Assembly (NCBI RefSeq): GCF_001514215.1
Contig: NZ_KQ948867.1
Span: forward strand, 5,291-69,290
Source: Streptomyces bungoensis
Lineage (GTDB): Bacteria; Actinomycetota; Actinomycetes; Streptomycetales; Streptomycetaceae
Direction: 5' to 3'
Length of the DNA: 64,000 nucleotides
Numbering within the stretch: position 1 is the stretch's first letter; every line of letters starts with the position of its first letter. The position numbers and the translations under genes were made by a program. This document shows positions 6,696-15,367 of the stretch, piece by piece. A model generated the notes under the pieces. The model saw only the letters and a list, made by a program, of their open reading frames with translations, made no database searches and was not told where the DNA came from.

Positions 6696-8924
6696 ATGAC
6701 CCGTGTTCCACGGCAGCAGCCCTCACCCGGCACCTCCCCGAGTCCCGGCGGGCCCGCCGGCGACGGGACGGAGGGGGACGTCGGCGACCTGTTCCGCCGG
6801 CCCTCGGCCGTCTTCGCCTCCCTGGCCGGGCCCGCCCACATGGTGGAGGCCGCCAACGCCGCCTTCTTCACCGTGATCGGCGGCGCCGAGCACGCGCGCA
6901 CCGGGGCACCGCTGGGGCAGCTGGCGCCGGAACTCGCCGGCCAGGGCTTCCTCCGCCTGCTCGACCGCGTCTACCGCACCGGTGAGCGGCGCACGGCCCC
7001 CGCCGTCCGCCTCCTGCTGGGCGACGGCCCCGAGGCGCGCGAGGCCTTCTTCGACTTCACCTACGAGCCCCGGCTGGACTCGGGCGGCAACGTCGTCGGC
7101 GTGCGCGTCATCGGCGTGGACACCACCAGGACCGTGCACGCCCAGCGGATCACCGCCGAGCACCGCGCCCTGCTGGAGCAGATAGCCCGCCAGGCTCCCC
7201 TGGAACAGGTGCTGGAGGGCATGGCACGCGCCATCGAGGATCTCGTGCCCGAGGAGGTGCTCGTCTCCGTCCTGCTGGCCGGGCCCGACGGACGGCACCT
7301 GCGGCACGGCGCCGCGCCGAGCCTGCCCGACTTCTACAACCAGGCCATCGACGGCATCGCCACCGGCGAGGGCGTCGGCTCCTGCGGCACCGCCGCCCAC
7401 CGGCGCGAGCCGGTCGTCGTCGCCGACATCGCCACCCACCCCTTCTGGGACGACTTCCGCGAGCTGGCGGACCGCGCCCGCCTCGCGGCCTGCTGGTCCA
7501 CCCCGATCCTGGCCCGCGACGGCTCCCTGCTCGGCACGTTCGCCGTGTACCACCGGGTCCCCCGCGCGCCTCAGGACTCCGACCTCGCCCTGGCCCGGGT
7601 CTTCGCCGAGACCGCCGCCCTGGCCATCGAACGCCACCGGACCGAGGAGGCCCGCAAGGCGGCCGAGGCGAAGGAGCGGGCGGCCCGCGCCGACCTCGCC
7701 TTCCTGCTGGAGGCCAGCACCCTGCTGACCTCCGACCTGGACCACACCCAGACCCTGCGGCGGCTCGCCGCCCTGTGCTCCCCGAAGCTGGCACCGCTGT
7801 GCGCGGTCGACATCGTCCAGTCCGGCCGGGTGCGCCGTATCGCGACCGCCGCGCCCACCGCGGCCGAGCAGGAGGCACTCGCCGCCCACATCCCGGTGTA
7901 CGACACCGCCGACGACGCGGTCGCCCGCGTCCTGGCCTCCGGCCTCACCGAGGTCGCCCGCCGCGCCCCCACCGGGCCCGGCCCCTGGCGCGACCTGTCG
8001 GTCACCGGCTACCTGTGCGTCCCCCTGCTCGACCGCGGCCGCGCTTTCGCCACCCTGACCCTGCTGACCACCGGCGCGGACACCTTCGACGGGCACACGG
8101 TCGCCCTGGCCGAGGAACTCGCGCGCCGCGCCGCCTCGGCCGCCCTCAACGCCCGCCAGTACAACCAGCGCGTCACCCTCGCCCGGGACCTCCAGGCCGG
8201 TCTCCTGCTCCCCGAGGTCCCGGCCCTCCGCGGCGTCCAGGCCGCCACCTTCTACCATCCCGCCGGCGAGGGGCTGGACATCGGCGGCGACTTCTACGAC
8301 GTCTTCCCCCTCGCCGACGGCACCTGGGCGTTCCTGCTCGGCGACGTCTGCGGGCGCGGCGCCACCGCCGCCACCACGACCGGCCTCGTCCGGCACACCG
8401 CCCGGGCCGTCGCCCCCCTGCTGCCCGAACCCGAGGCCGTCGTCCGGGCCGTCGACAAGGCCCTCCGCGACCGTCCGCACAGCCACGGCACCGGCTTCGT
8501 CACCCTCGTCTACGGCCACCTCACGCCCGCCCCGGACGGTGGCGCCGACATCACCTTCGTGCGCGCCGGCCACACCCTGCCGGTCCACATCGACGCCCGG
8601 CACACCGCGCGCCCCGTGACCGGCGAGGGCTCCCTCCTCGGCATCGGAGCCGTCCCGCACCTGAAGGCCCACCACCTCCACCTGCGGCCGTCCGAGAGCC
8701 TGCTGCTCTACACGGACGGCATCACCGAGGCCCGCAACGACGACGGCGAGCAGTTCGGCGAGGAGCGCCTCGTCCGCACCCTGACCGCCACGGGCCCCGC
8801 CCCCACCGCGGACGACGTCATCAAGGACCTGACCCACGCGGTCCGCGCGTTCTCCGGCACCCACGAGATAGACGACGACCAGGCGATCCTGGTCCTGAGG
8901 GCGGCACCGCCGACCGACCTGTGA
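6696..8924 (+). CDS. PAS/GAF-SpoIIE family protein phosphatase
   Basis: The 742-residue protein has an N-terminal PAS-like region (about 35-150), a GAF domain (about 165-310, with GEGVGSCGTAAHRREPVVVA), a short coiled coil, a second GAF-like region (about 340-480) and a C-terminal PP2C/SpoIIE phosphatase (about 500-740). The phosphatase shows GEGLDIGGDFYDVFPL with the metal-binding Asp, LLGDVCGRG, and a late YTDGITEARNDDGEQFGEER block. It is co-transcribed with the STAS gene and probably dephosphorylates it in response to a signal sensed by the PAS/GAF domains. The ligand is unknown. There is no membrane segment. Confidence 0.9.
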   Translation: MTRVPRQQPSPGTSPSPGGPAGDGTEGDVGDLFRRPSAVFASLAGPAHMVEAANAAFFTVIGGAEHARTGAPLGQLAPELAGQGFLRLLDRVYRTGERRTAPAVRLLLGDGPEAREAFFDFTYEPRLDSGGNVVGVRVIGVDTTRTVHAQRITAEHRALLEQIARQAPLEQVLEGMARAIEDLVPEEVLVSVLLAGPDGRHLRHGAAPSLPDFYNQAIDGIATGEGVGSCGTAAHRREPVVVADIATHPFWDDFRELADRARLAACWSTPILARDGSLLGTFAVYHRVPRAPQDSDLALARVFAETAALAIERHRTEEARKAAEAKERAARADLAFLLEASTLLTSDLDHTQTLRRLAALCSPKLAPLCAVDIVQSGRVRRIATAAPTAAEQEALAAHIPVYDTADDAVARVLASGLTEVARRAPTGPGPWRDLSVTGYLCVPLLDRGRAFATLTLLTTGADTFDGHTVALAEELARRAASAALNARQYNQRVTLARDLQAGLLLPEVPALRGVQAATFYHPAGEGLDIGGDFYDVFPLADGTWAFLLGDVCGRGATAATTTGLVRHTARAVAPLLPEPEAVVRAVDKALRDRPHSHGTGFVTLVYGHLTPAPDGGADITFVRAGHTLPVHIDARHTARPVTGEGSLLGIGAVPHLKAHHLHLRPSESLLLYTDGITEARNDDGEQFGEERLVRTLTATGPAPTADDVIKDLTHAVRAFSGTHEIDDDQAILVLRAAPPTDL

Positions 8925-9031
8925 CCGAGTGGCGCAGGTCACATCGGCGGCCCGATGACTTCTCCCGCACCCGCCGGTCATGACCGGTGACACGTACGGA
9001 AGAGCCCGCAGGCCGAGAGGACACGACCGCC

Positions 9032-9259
9032 ATGACCGCACCCGTGAAGGGCCCCGCGAGCTACTTCCCCTCGATCGAGAAGAAGTACGGCCGCCCGATA
9101 TCCGAGTGGCAGGCCCTGATCGGCGCCTCGCCGCTGACCAGGCACATGGAGCTCGTCTCCTGGCTGAAGAGCGAGCACGGCCTGGGGCACGGCCACGCGA
9201 ACGCGCTCGTGGCGCACACCCTCGCGGAGAACACCCTCGCGGAGAACATCGGCAAGTGA
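9032..9259 (+). CDS. DUF4287-type small protein
   Basis: The 75-residue protein contains the conserved core YFPSIEKKYGRPISEWQALI followed by HMELVSWLKSEHGLGHGHAN. This is the DUF4287 signature seen in many actinobacteria; the function is unknown. The ATG at 9032 is preceded by GAGAGGA. A frame extends upstream to 8987 but lacks a ribosome site. The C-terminus carries a short duplication (AENTLAEN). A palindrome CGCCACGCGTGGCG at 9266-9279 may serve as a shared terminator with the convergent gene. Confidence 0.8.
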   Translation: MTAPVKGPASYFPSIEKKYGRPISEWQALIGASPLTRHMELVSWLKSEHGLGHGHANALVAHTLAENTLAENIGK

Positions 9260-9284
9260 AGCCGGCGCCACGCGTGGCGGGACG

Positions 9285-10109
9285 CTATTTGTGCTTCCCG
9301 CCGCCCGTGCGGCCCTTCCCGCCCGCGCTGTCCGTGCCGCCGGTGCCGGTGCCGGTGCTGTTGCCGGAGGCGCCGGTGCGGCCGGAGGTGCCGCTGCCGG
9401 AGGCGCCGGTCCCGCCCGCCGCCCCGCTGCTTCCGGTGCCCGCGCTGTCGGAACCGCGGTCGGCGGCGGAGCCGCTCGGTGCGGCCGTCGCCCGGGTCAG
9501 CCGCTCGGAGCAGTACGCGGCGACCTCGGACCGGCCGCCGGCCGCCTTGACGAGCTGCCGCCAGACCTTCGCTTCGAGCGCCTTGCCGTGGCCTCCCACC
9601 TGCTCGTAGGCGCGGCAGTGGGCCTCGGTGTCCCGGGCGGCCGCCGGTCCGCCCGTGGGCTCGGTGGCGCCGGAGTGCGCTGGCGAGGCCGCGGCGCCCG
9701 GCCGGTGCGGGGCGAGGGCCGACGGGTGGGTGGTGTCCCGGTCGGCGCCCCCGCCGCCGTGGGAGGGGCCGACGGAACCGATGGCCGCGACGGCGACGCC
9801 GCCCAGCGTGAGGCTGGCGAACACCGCACCGAACGTCATCTTCAGGGAGCGCCGGGGACGCCGCCGGCCGGGTGCCCGCCAGTCGTCCCGGCGCCGGGCG
9901 TGCGCCCGGTGAGCGCCCGTGTCGCGGGCGGCCCGGAAGGCGGCCACGGCCCGCTGCTCGGCCCGCGGGTCGAGCGTCTCCGTGCGCAGGGCGGCGGACA
10001 GAAACGTTTCCAGGGCGGCGTCGTCGCCCCTGTCCGCGGAGCCGGACAGGACGCCGCCAGGCCCACGTCGGCGGCCCGGAACTCCGCCGCCGCTCAGCCC
10101 TTCACCCAT
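9285..10109 (-). CDS. Single-pass membrane protein partnered with an ECF sigma factor
   Basis: The 274-residue protein has a cytoplasmic N-terminal region of about 90 residues (LETFLSAALRTETLDPRAEQ), one transmembrane helix (FGAVFASLTLGGVAVAAI), an outer domain with two Cys (HCRAYEQ and AAYCSERL) and a long Gly/Ser/Thr tail ending GGGKHK. It lies 64 bp after an ECF sigma gene on the same strand, so a role as a membrane anti-sigma factor or co-regulator is likely, but the HxxxCxxC zinc motif of typical anti-sigma factors is absent. The ATG at 10109 follows GGAAG; an in-frame GTG 14 codons upstream is possible. Confidence 0.75.
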   Translation of the reverse strand: MGEGLSGGGVPGRRRGPGGVLSGSADRGDDAALETFLSAALRTETLDPRAEQRAVAAFRAARDTGAHRAHARRRDDWRAPGRRRPRRSLKMTFGAVFASLTLGGVAVAAIGSVGPSHGGGGADRDTTHPSALAPHRPGAAASPAHSGATEPTGGPAAARDTEAHCRAYEQVGGHGKALEAKVWRQLVKAAGGRSEVAAYCSERLTRATAAPSGSAADRGSDSAGTGSSGAAGGTGASGSGTSGRTGASGNSTGTGTGGTDSAGGKGRTGGGKHK

Positions 10110-10173
10110 GTCCGCTTCCGTCCTGTCCCACAGAGTCCGTTCCTTCGGCACGCCGGTCCGCCGCCGCCGTCGT

Positions 10174-10806
10174 TCATGTCGACTTCCCCAGCGCGCGGTG
10201 AGCCCCTTGCGTCACACCTTCCTCGGCCTCGTCCCCGATGCCCAGCTGGCGGGCGAGCCGTTTCAGGCCCCGGTGGGCGGCGGTGCGCACCGCTCCCGGG
10301 CGCTTGCCGAGGACGCGGGCGGCGGCGGGGCCGTCCAGGCCGACGACGACCCGCAGGAGCACGGCCTCGGCCTGGTCCCGGGGCAGTCCGCGGACCATCT
10401 CCAGGGCCCGCTCGGTGGAGAGGGACTCCAGCGCCTGGTCATGGGTGCTGTGCGCGCCGGGCAGGTCCAGCAGGTCCTGTTCGGTCCCTCCCGCCCGGGG
10501 CCGCACGCGCTGGCGCCGCAGGTGGTCCAGGGCCCGGTGCCGGGCGATGGTCGCGGTCCAGCCACGGAAGCCCGCGCCGTCGCCCTTGAACCGTCCGAGG
10601 TCGCGGGCTATCTCCAGCCAGGCGTCGGACGCCACGTCCTCGGCGTCGTCGCCGACGATGCCGCGCAGGTAGCCGAGCAGGCCCGGCTGCACGATCCGGT
10701 AGGCGACCGCGAAGGCGGTCTCGTCGCCGTCCTGGGCCCGCTCGACCGCCGCGCCCAGTTCCCCGTCGCGCGCGTGCGCGCGCCGGGGCTGCCGTACCTG
10801 GCCCAA
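10174..10806 (-). CDS. ECF RNA polymerase sigma factor
   Basis: The 210-residue protein has sigma region 2 (FAVAYRIVQPGLLGYLRGIV, GDDAEDVASDAWLEIARDL and GFRGWTATIARHRALDHLRR) and region 4 (LPRDQAEAVLLRVVVGLDGP with a helix-turn-helix ending RTAAHRGLKRLARQL). The size and the lack of other regions fit an ECF sigma factor. The downstream gene encodes a membrane protein that could hold it inactive. The promoter region upstream shows nothing that I can assign with confidence. Confidence 0.9.
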   Translation of the reverse strand: MGQVRQPRRAHARDGELGAAVERAQDGDETAFAVAYRIVQPGLLGYLRGIVGDDAEDVASDAWLEIARDLGRFKGDGAGFRGWTATIARHRALDHLRRQRVRPRAGGTEQDLLDLPGAHSTHDQALESLSTERALEMVRGLPRDQAEAVLLRVVVGLDGPAAARVLGKRPGAVRTAAHRGLKRLARQLGIGDEAEEGVTQGAHRALGKST

Positions 10807-11199
10807 GATCGTCCTCGTTCGCGCCTGTTCGTAGCGACTGCCCGCCGTCCGCCGCGCTCCGGTCGCACCGACGGCCCCTGATGTTCAGCGTCCGCCCTCA
10901 CGGAAGTGTCACAACGCCCCAGAGGTCCTTCACGTCCCGCCGGTGTCCCGTCCCGGCCGGGTGACGCTTCGCGCGGCCTCTGCGCTGGGGGAATACCGGG
11001 CGCGGTACCGGTCGGGACCCCCGGGCGGCCGCCCGGGGGTGCCGGCGCCGTGACCGCTTCCCGGGACTCCTCCGCGTGCCGTCCGTGACTCCCCCCGTGG
11101 GCGGCACGCGGAGGGACGGGACGGCCGGGGCCCCGACCACTGACCGAGGTCCCGGCCGTCCCGCGTGACGGCTCGGCGCCCCCGTGCGCTCCTCCTGGC
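10807..11199. other. Divergent intergenic region with two strong hairpins
   Basis: No gene is supported between the ECF sigma gene and the DUF1877 gene. It holds a perfect 24-bp palindrome at 11017-11040 (ACCCCCGGGCGG and its complement) and a 15-bp-arm hairpin at 11118-11162. Both resemble terminators although both flanking genes point away, so a short unrecognised transcript may lie here. Confidence 0.5.
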
Positions 11200-11661
11200 A
11201 TGAGTGCCTACCTCCGTCTGCGCGCGGTGCCGCCCCCGGCCCTGCGCAACAGCGCGAACTGGCTGGAACGGTGTTTCGAGGGCGACGCGAAGACCGTCCG
11301 CCGCTACCGGGACCAGGAGCGCATCTACGCCGGTGTTCCCCCGCACCCCCCGGTCCGGTGCCGGCCCGGGGCCCAGGTGGTGCTCGGCGGCCGGCCGGTG
11401 TTCCGGGCCGACCGGCACAGGCCGCCGTTCCTGGTGCTGACGGCGGCGCAGACCCGCCGGGTGGCCGGGTTCCTGGCGGCGGCCGACTTCGACGCGCTGT
11501 GGGACTTCGCCCGGGACGCCCTGCTGCCGCGCTACGGCGGCACGGCCGCGGAGTCCGAGACGTGGGGCGCGTTCGCGGCGGCGCACCAGGAGCTGAGGGC
11601 GTTCTACGCGCGCACGGCCGAGCACGGCGACGCGGTCGTGAAGTGGCTGCCCGAGGCCTGA
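11200..11661 (+). CDS. DUF1877 (YfbM-like) family protein
   Basis: The 153-residue protein begins MSAYLRLRAVPPPALRNSAN and contains LTAAQTRRVAGFLAAADFDA and AHQELRAFYARTAEHGDAVV. This is the layout of the DUF1877 family, soluble proteins of unknown role that are common in Streptomyces. There is no Shine-Dalgarno sequence before the ATG, and no other start fits better. It is transcribed toward the envelope gene cluster but has an 81-bp gap before it. Confidence 0.8.
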   Translation: MSAYLRLRAVPPPALRNSANWLERCFEGDAKTVRRYRDQERIYAGVPPHPPVRCRPGAQVVLGGRPVFRADRHRPPFLVLTAAQTRRVAGFLAAADFDALWDFARDALLPRYGGTAAESETWGAFAAAHQELRAFYARTAEHGDAVVKWLPEA

Positions 11662-11742
11662 GGTGTAACGGTTCCGGGCCGCCGCGCTCTGTCCATGCGG
11701 ACGGCCGCGTCGGCCGGCCGGTCAGGACAGGGGACACGACTC

Positions 11743-12504
11743 GTGCAGTGGACGGACGAAAACGGCGCGTACGGCGGCGACCCGTACGGCGCCGCCGGGT
11801 ACGGGTACGCCTGCGGCCGGGACGGCGGCGCCGACCCCACCGGACCCGGCCACCTCGCCACGACGGCGTGGGACACGCCCGGCGCACCCCGCGGCCACGG
11901 CGACGTCCTCACCGCGTTCTCCCCGCGGCCCGGCACGTACGGCCTTCCCCCGCAGCCCGGCTCCTACGACCTTCCCCAGCAGCCCGGCGGGTATGCCGTC
12001 CCCCCGGAACCCGATCCGTCCACCCGCCCCGCGCAGGGGGACACGGCGGAGGGCGAGCCGGTGCGGCCGGTCTTCGTGGACTCCTCGGGGCGCCGCCAGC
12101 GCCGCGTGCTGCGCGCCGCCCGATTGCTGGTGATCCCCGCAGGCGGCTACGTCGCCCTGCTGGTCAGCACGGTGCTGGGCGGTCCCACCGTCAGCGCCCC
12201 GTTCGTCCCGCAGCCGCAGACCGCCGGTTCGGCCACGCACCGCGCGACCGCCCCCGAACCCTCGTCCGACACCGGCCACCCGGCGGCCGGCGCCGGCTCC
12301 ACGGCCGCGTCCTCCCGCCCCCGGGCGCGACGGACGACCTCGGGTCCGACCGCCCGGTCCACGGCCTCGACCGCCCCCGCGGCCGGCGCCGGAACCACCG
12401 CGGGCCCCACCGCCACCACCACCCCGACGGCCACCGCCGCTCCGGCCCCCGCCTCTTCCCCCCGCGGACATGCCCTCGGCGTGTCCCACAAGCCCGTGAA
12501 GTGA
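11743..12504 (+). CDS. Membrane protein upstream of the deacetylase-glycosyltransferase (possibly MatA-like)
   Basis: The protein of about 253 residues has a Gly/Tyr/Pro-rich N-terminal half (PGTYGLPPQPGSYDLPQQPG), a basic stretch, one transmembrane helix (LLVIPAGGYVALLVSTVL) and a Thr/Ser/Pro/Ala-rich outer tail. It is translationally close to the next gene, whose start lies 14 bp past this stop. In Streptomyces a gene pair matA-matB makes a surface poly-N-acetylglucosamine polymer, MatB being a deacetylase-glycosyltransferase; this gene may be the partner, but that is from memory of the locus only. The GTG at 11743 is preferred; an ATG at 11695 is possible. Confidence 0.65.
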   Translation: MQWTDENGAYGGDPYGAAGYGYACGRDGGADPTGPGHLATTAWDTPGAPRGHGDVLTAFSPRPGTYGLPPQPGSYDLPQQPGGYAVPPEPDPSTRPAQGDTAEGEPVRPVFVDSSGRRQRRVLRAARLLVIPAGGYVALLVSTVLGGPTVSAPFVPQPQTAGSATHRATAPEPSSDTGHPAAGAGSTAASSRPRARRTTSGPTARSTASTAPAAGAGTTAGPTATTTPTATAAPAPASSPRGHALGVSHKPVK

Positions 12505-12518
12505 CCCGAGGCCCCGAC

Positions 12519-15347
12519 GTGACCGATCGCCGCACCGCTCCCCGCCGCCACGGCCGTACCCGCCAGATCACTCCCCGCACGCACTGGCTGCTGCTGAGCG
12601 TGCTCGCGGTGACCCTCTCGACGGCTCTCCTGCTGCAGGGCTACACCCACCACATGTTCGGGATCACCTCGGACGACGTGACCGGCGCCCGCGGACGCAG
12701 CGCGGCGGTGCCCGCCCGGGTGACCCACGGCGGCCCGGTGATCGCGAACGCCGCCGGCGCCGTGCACACCGCCCGCCCCGGGACCCGCACGATCGCCCTC
12801 ACCTTCGACGACGGGCCCGACCCCGTCTGGACGCCGCGCATCCTCGACGTGCTGCGCCGCAACCACGTGGAAGCGACCTTCTTCGTCGTCGGGACCGAGG
12901 TCGTGGACCATCCCGACCTGGTCCGCCGGATCGTCGCCGAGGGCCACCAGATCGGCATCCACACCTTCACCCACGCCGACCTGTCCCACCTCGCCCCCTG
13001 GCAGCGCTCCCTGGAACTGCGCGAGACGCAGCTGGCCGTGGCCGGCGCGGCCGGGGTCACCACCGCACTGCTGAGACCGCCGTACTCCTCGCGGAACGAC
13101 GCGCTGGACGACGCCGGCTGGTCCGTCCTGAAGCAGGCCGACACGGCGGGCTACGTCACGGTGCTCTCCACCCAGGACGCCGAGGACTGGCAGCGGCCCG
13201 GCACGGGCCGCATCCTCGCGAACGCCACCCCGCACGGGCACGCCGGGCAGATCCTGCTGATGCACGACGGCGGCGGCGACCGCTCCCAGACCGTCGCCGC
13301 CCTGAACACCCTGATCCCCCGGCTCAAGGCGCGGGGCTTCCGCTTCACGACGGCCGGCGCGGCGGTCGGCATGGCCGGCCCCGTCCAGCCCGCCGGGCTC
13401 GGCGACCACCTCCAGGGGATGGCCCTCATCACGGCGCTGCGGACCGGCGACCGGTCCGTGTGGCTGCTGGGCGTGCTGATGTGCGCGGCCGGCGCGATCA
13501 GCGTGCTGCGCGCGGTGGTCCTGGTGGTCGCGGCCCGACGCCACCGGCGGCAGCGGACCGGGCGCCGGGCCAGGTCCTGGGGGCCGCCGGTGACCGAGCC
13601 GGTCAGCGTGATCGTCCCCGCGTACAACGAGAGCGCCGGGATCGAGGCGGCCGTGCGGTCCCTGCTCGCCTCGGACCATCCGGTGGAGATCATCGTGGTG
13701 GACGACGGCTCCACCGACGGCACCGCCGACCTGGTGGAGTCGCTGCGGCTGCCGGGGGTGCGGGTGATCCGGCAGGAGAACGCGGGGAAACCGGCCGCGC
13801 TCAACACCGGGCTCGCCGCGGCCTCCTGCGAGCTGGTCGTCATGGTCGACGGCGACACGGTCTTCGACACCGACACCGTCGACGCGATCGTGCAGCCCTT
13901 CGCCGACCCCCGGGTGGGCGCCGTCTCCGGCAACGCCAAGGTCGTCAACCGCGGTGGGCTGCTGGGCCGTTGGCAGCACATCGAGTACGTGGTCGGGTTC
14001 AACCTCGACCGCCGGCTGTTCGACCTCGCCGAGTGCATGCCGACCGTGCCGGGAGCCGTCGGGGCGTTCCGGCGCCGGGCGCTGCTGGACCTCGGCGGCG
14101 TCAGCGACGTCACCCTCGCCGAGGACACCGACCTCACCATGGCGCTGTGCCGCGACGGCTGGCGCGTGGTGTACGAGGAGGGCGCGGTGGCCTGGACCGA
14201 GGCGCCCGCGTCCCTGAACGCCCTGTGGCGGCAGCGGTACCGCTGGTGCTACGGCACCCTCCAGGCGATGTGGAAGCACCGCGGTGCCCTGGTCCAGCGC
14301 GGTGCCGCCGGGAAACTGGGCCGCCGGGGCCTGGTCTACCTGCTCCTCTTCCAGGTGCTGCTGCCCCTGCTCGCGCCGGCCGTGGACATCTTCGCCGTGT
14401 ACGGCCTGCTCTTCCTGGACCCGGTCCGGATCGCCGGCCTGTGGCTGGCGTTCCTGCTGATGCAGCTCGGCATGGGCCTGTACGCCTTCCGCCTGGACGG
14501 CGAGCGCCCCGGCCCGCTGTGGAGCCTGCCGCTCCAGCAGTTCGTCTACCGCCAGCTCATGTACCTGGTGGTGATCCAGTCCGTCTTCACCGCCGTGTCC
14601 GGCTCGCGCCTGCGCTGGCAGCGCATGGAGCGCTACGGCACCCTGCGGGCGCCGGGTCCCTCCGGGGGTGACGGGGCAGCGGCCACGTGGCCGGGGCCGG
14701 AGGCCGACGGGGGAGCGGCGCGGCCGCAACCGCACACGGCCGTCTCCTCGCCCCCTCCCGGCCCGATCGACCCGTACGCGGGGGCCCCGGGCCCGGGCCC
14801 GCAGGTGTCGGCTCCGGTCTCCGGCTCGTACGCGGCGACCCCGGGCTCCGGCCCGCACGTGTCGGCTCCGGCCTCGGGCTCACACGTGGCGGCCCCAGGT
14901 TCAGACCCGTACGTCGCGTCCCCGGGCCCCGGCCCGTACCTGCCCGCTCCGGACTCGGGACCGTACCCGCCCGCTCCGGGTACAGGTCCGAACACGGCCG
15001 CTCCGGGCTCCGCACGGTACGCGGGGGCGCCGGGTCCCGGCCCCTCCACGGCCGCTCCGGGTTCCGCGCGGTACGCGGGAGCCCCGGGTCCCGGCCCGTA
15101 CCCGCCCGCTCCGGGTTCCGCAAGGTACGCGGGGGCGCCGGGTCCCGGCCCCTCCACGGCCGCTCCGGGTTCCGCACCGTACGCGGGAGCCCCGGGAGCC
15201 CCGGGGGCCCCGGGGGCCCCGGCCCCAGCACCGCACGCCCCCGCCCCGGACCCCTGGTCGTACCCGCAGCCGGAGCCGTACGCCCCCCACCCGCAGCCGG
15301 GCCCTCCTCCTCCCGCGCCGCCCCACGACACCACCCGCTGGTACTGA
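12519..15347 (+). CDS. Bifunctional polysaccharide deacetylase / family 2 glycosyltransferase (MatB-like)
   Basis: The 942-residue protein has an N-terminal helix (WLLLSVLAVTLSTALLLQGY), then a NodB deacetylase domain with LTFDDGPDP (Asp97, Asp98), HTFTHADLSH and RPPYSS. A helix follows, then a GT2 domain with VSVIVPAYNES, VVDDGSTDGT (Asp395, Asp396), MVDGDTVF (Asp444), EDTDLT and QRYRWCYGT. Several membrane helices come next and finally a Pro/Gly/Ala tail of about 200 residues. The set fits synthesis and N-deacetylation of an extracellular beta-linked N-acetylglucosamine polymer, as proposed for MatB. The GTG at 12519 follows GAGG; a GTG at 12501 overlapping the previous stop is an alternative. 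The downstream penicillin-binding protein suggests an envelope operon. Confidence 0.88.
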   Translation: MTDRRTAPRRHGRTRQITPRTHWLLLSVLAVTLSTALLLQGYTHHMFGITSDDVTGARGRSAAVPARVTHGGPVIANAAGAVHTARPGTRTIALTFDDGPDPVWTPRILDVLRRNHVEATFFVVGTEVVDHPDLVRRIVAEGHQIGIHTFTHADLSHLAPWQRSLELRETQLAVAGAAGVTTALLRPPYSSRNDALDDAGWSVLKQADTAGYVTVLSTQDAEDWQRPGTGRILANATPHGHAGQILLMHDGGGDRSQTVAALNTLIPRLKARGFRFTTAGAAVGMAGPVQPAGLGDHLQGMALITALRTGDRSVWLLGVLMCAAGAISVLRAVVLVVAARRHRRQRTGRRARSWGPPVTEPVSVIVPAYNESAGIEAAVRSLLASDHPVEIIVVDDGSTDGTADLVESLRLPGVRVIRQENAGKPAALNTGLAAASCELVVMVDGDTVFDTDTVDAIVQPFADPRVGAVSGNAKVVNRGGLLGRWQHIEYVVGFNLDRRLFDLAECMPTVPGAVGAFRRRALLDLGGVSDVTLAEDTDLTMALCRDGWRVVYEEGAVAWTEAPASLNALWRQRYRWCYGTLQAMWKHRGALVQRGAAGKLGRRGLVYLLLFQVLLPLLAPAVDIFAVYGLLFLDPVRIAGLWLAFLLMQLGMGLYAFRLDGERPGPLWSLPLQQFVYRQLMYLVVIQSVFTAVSGSRLRWQRMERYGTLRAPGPSGGDGAAATWPGPEADGGAARPQPHTAVSSPPPGPIDPYAGAPGPGPQVSAPVSGSYAATPGSGPHVSAPASGSHVAAPGSDPYVASPGPGPYLPAPDSGPYPPAPGTGPNTAAPGSARYAGAPGPGPSTAAPGSARYAGAPGPGPYPPAPGSARYAGAPGPGPSTAAPGSAPYAGAPGAPGAPGAPAPAPHAPAPDPWSYPQPEPYAPHPQPGPPPPAPPHDTTRWY
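15000..15200 (+). repeat. 54-bp in-frame tandem repeat in the glycosyltransferase tail
   Basis: Copies start at about 15000, 15054, 15108 and 15162. Each encodes 18 residues of the type GSARYAGAPGPGPSTAAP. Less regular related units extend upstream from about 14760. Confidence 0.8.
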
Positions 15348-15367
15348 AAGGAAAGTGATCCGAGCCC

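Noticed and set aside
11184..12518. Very long upstream extension of the deacetylase-glycosyltransferase frame
   Set aside because: The extension is Arg/Pro/Gly-rich shadow sequence over the DUF1877 and membrane-protein genes; the protein-like region begins near 12519.
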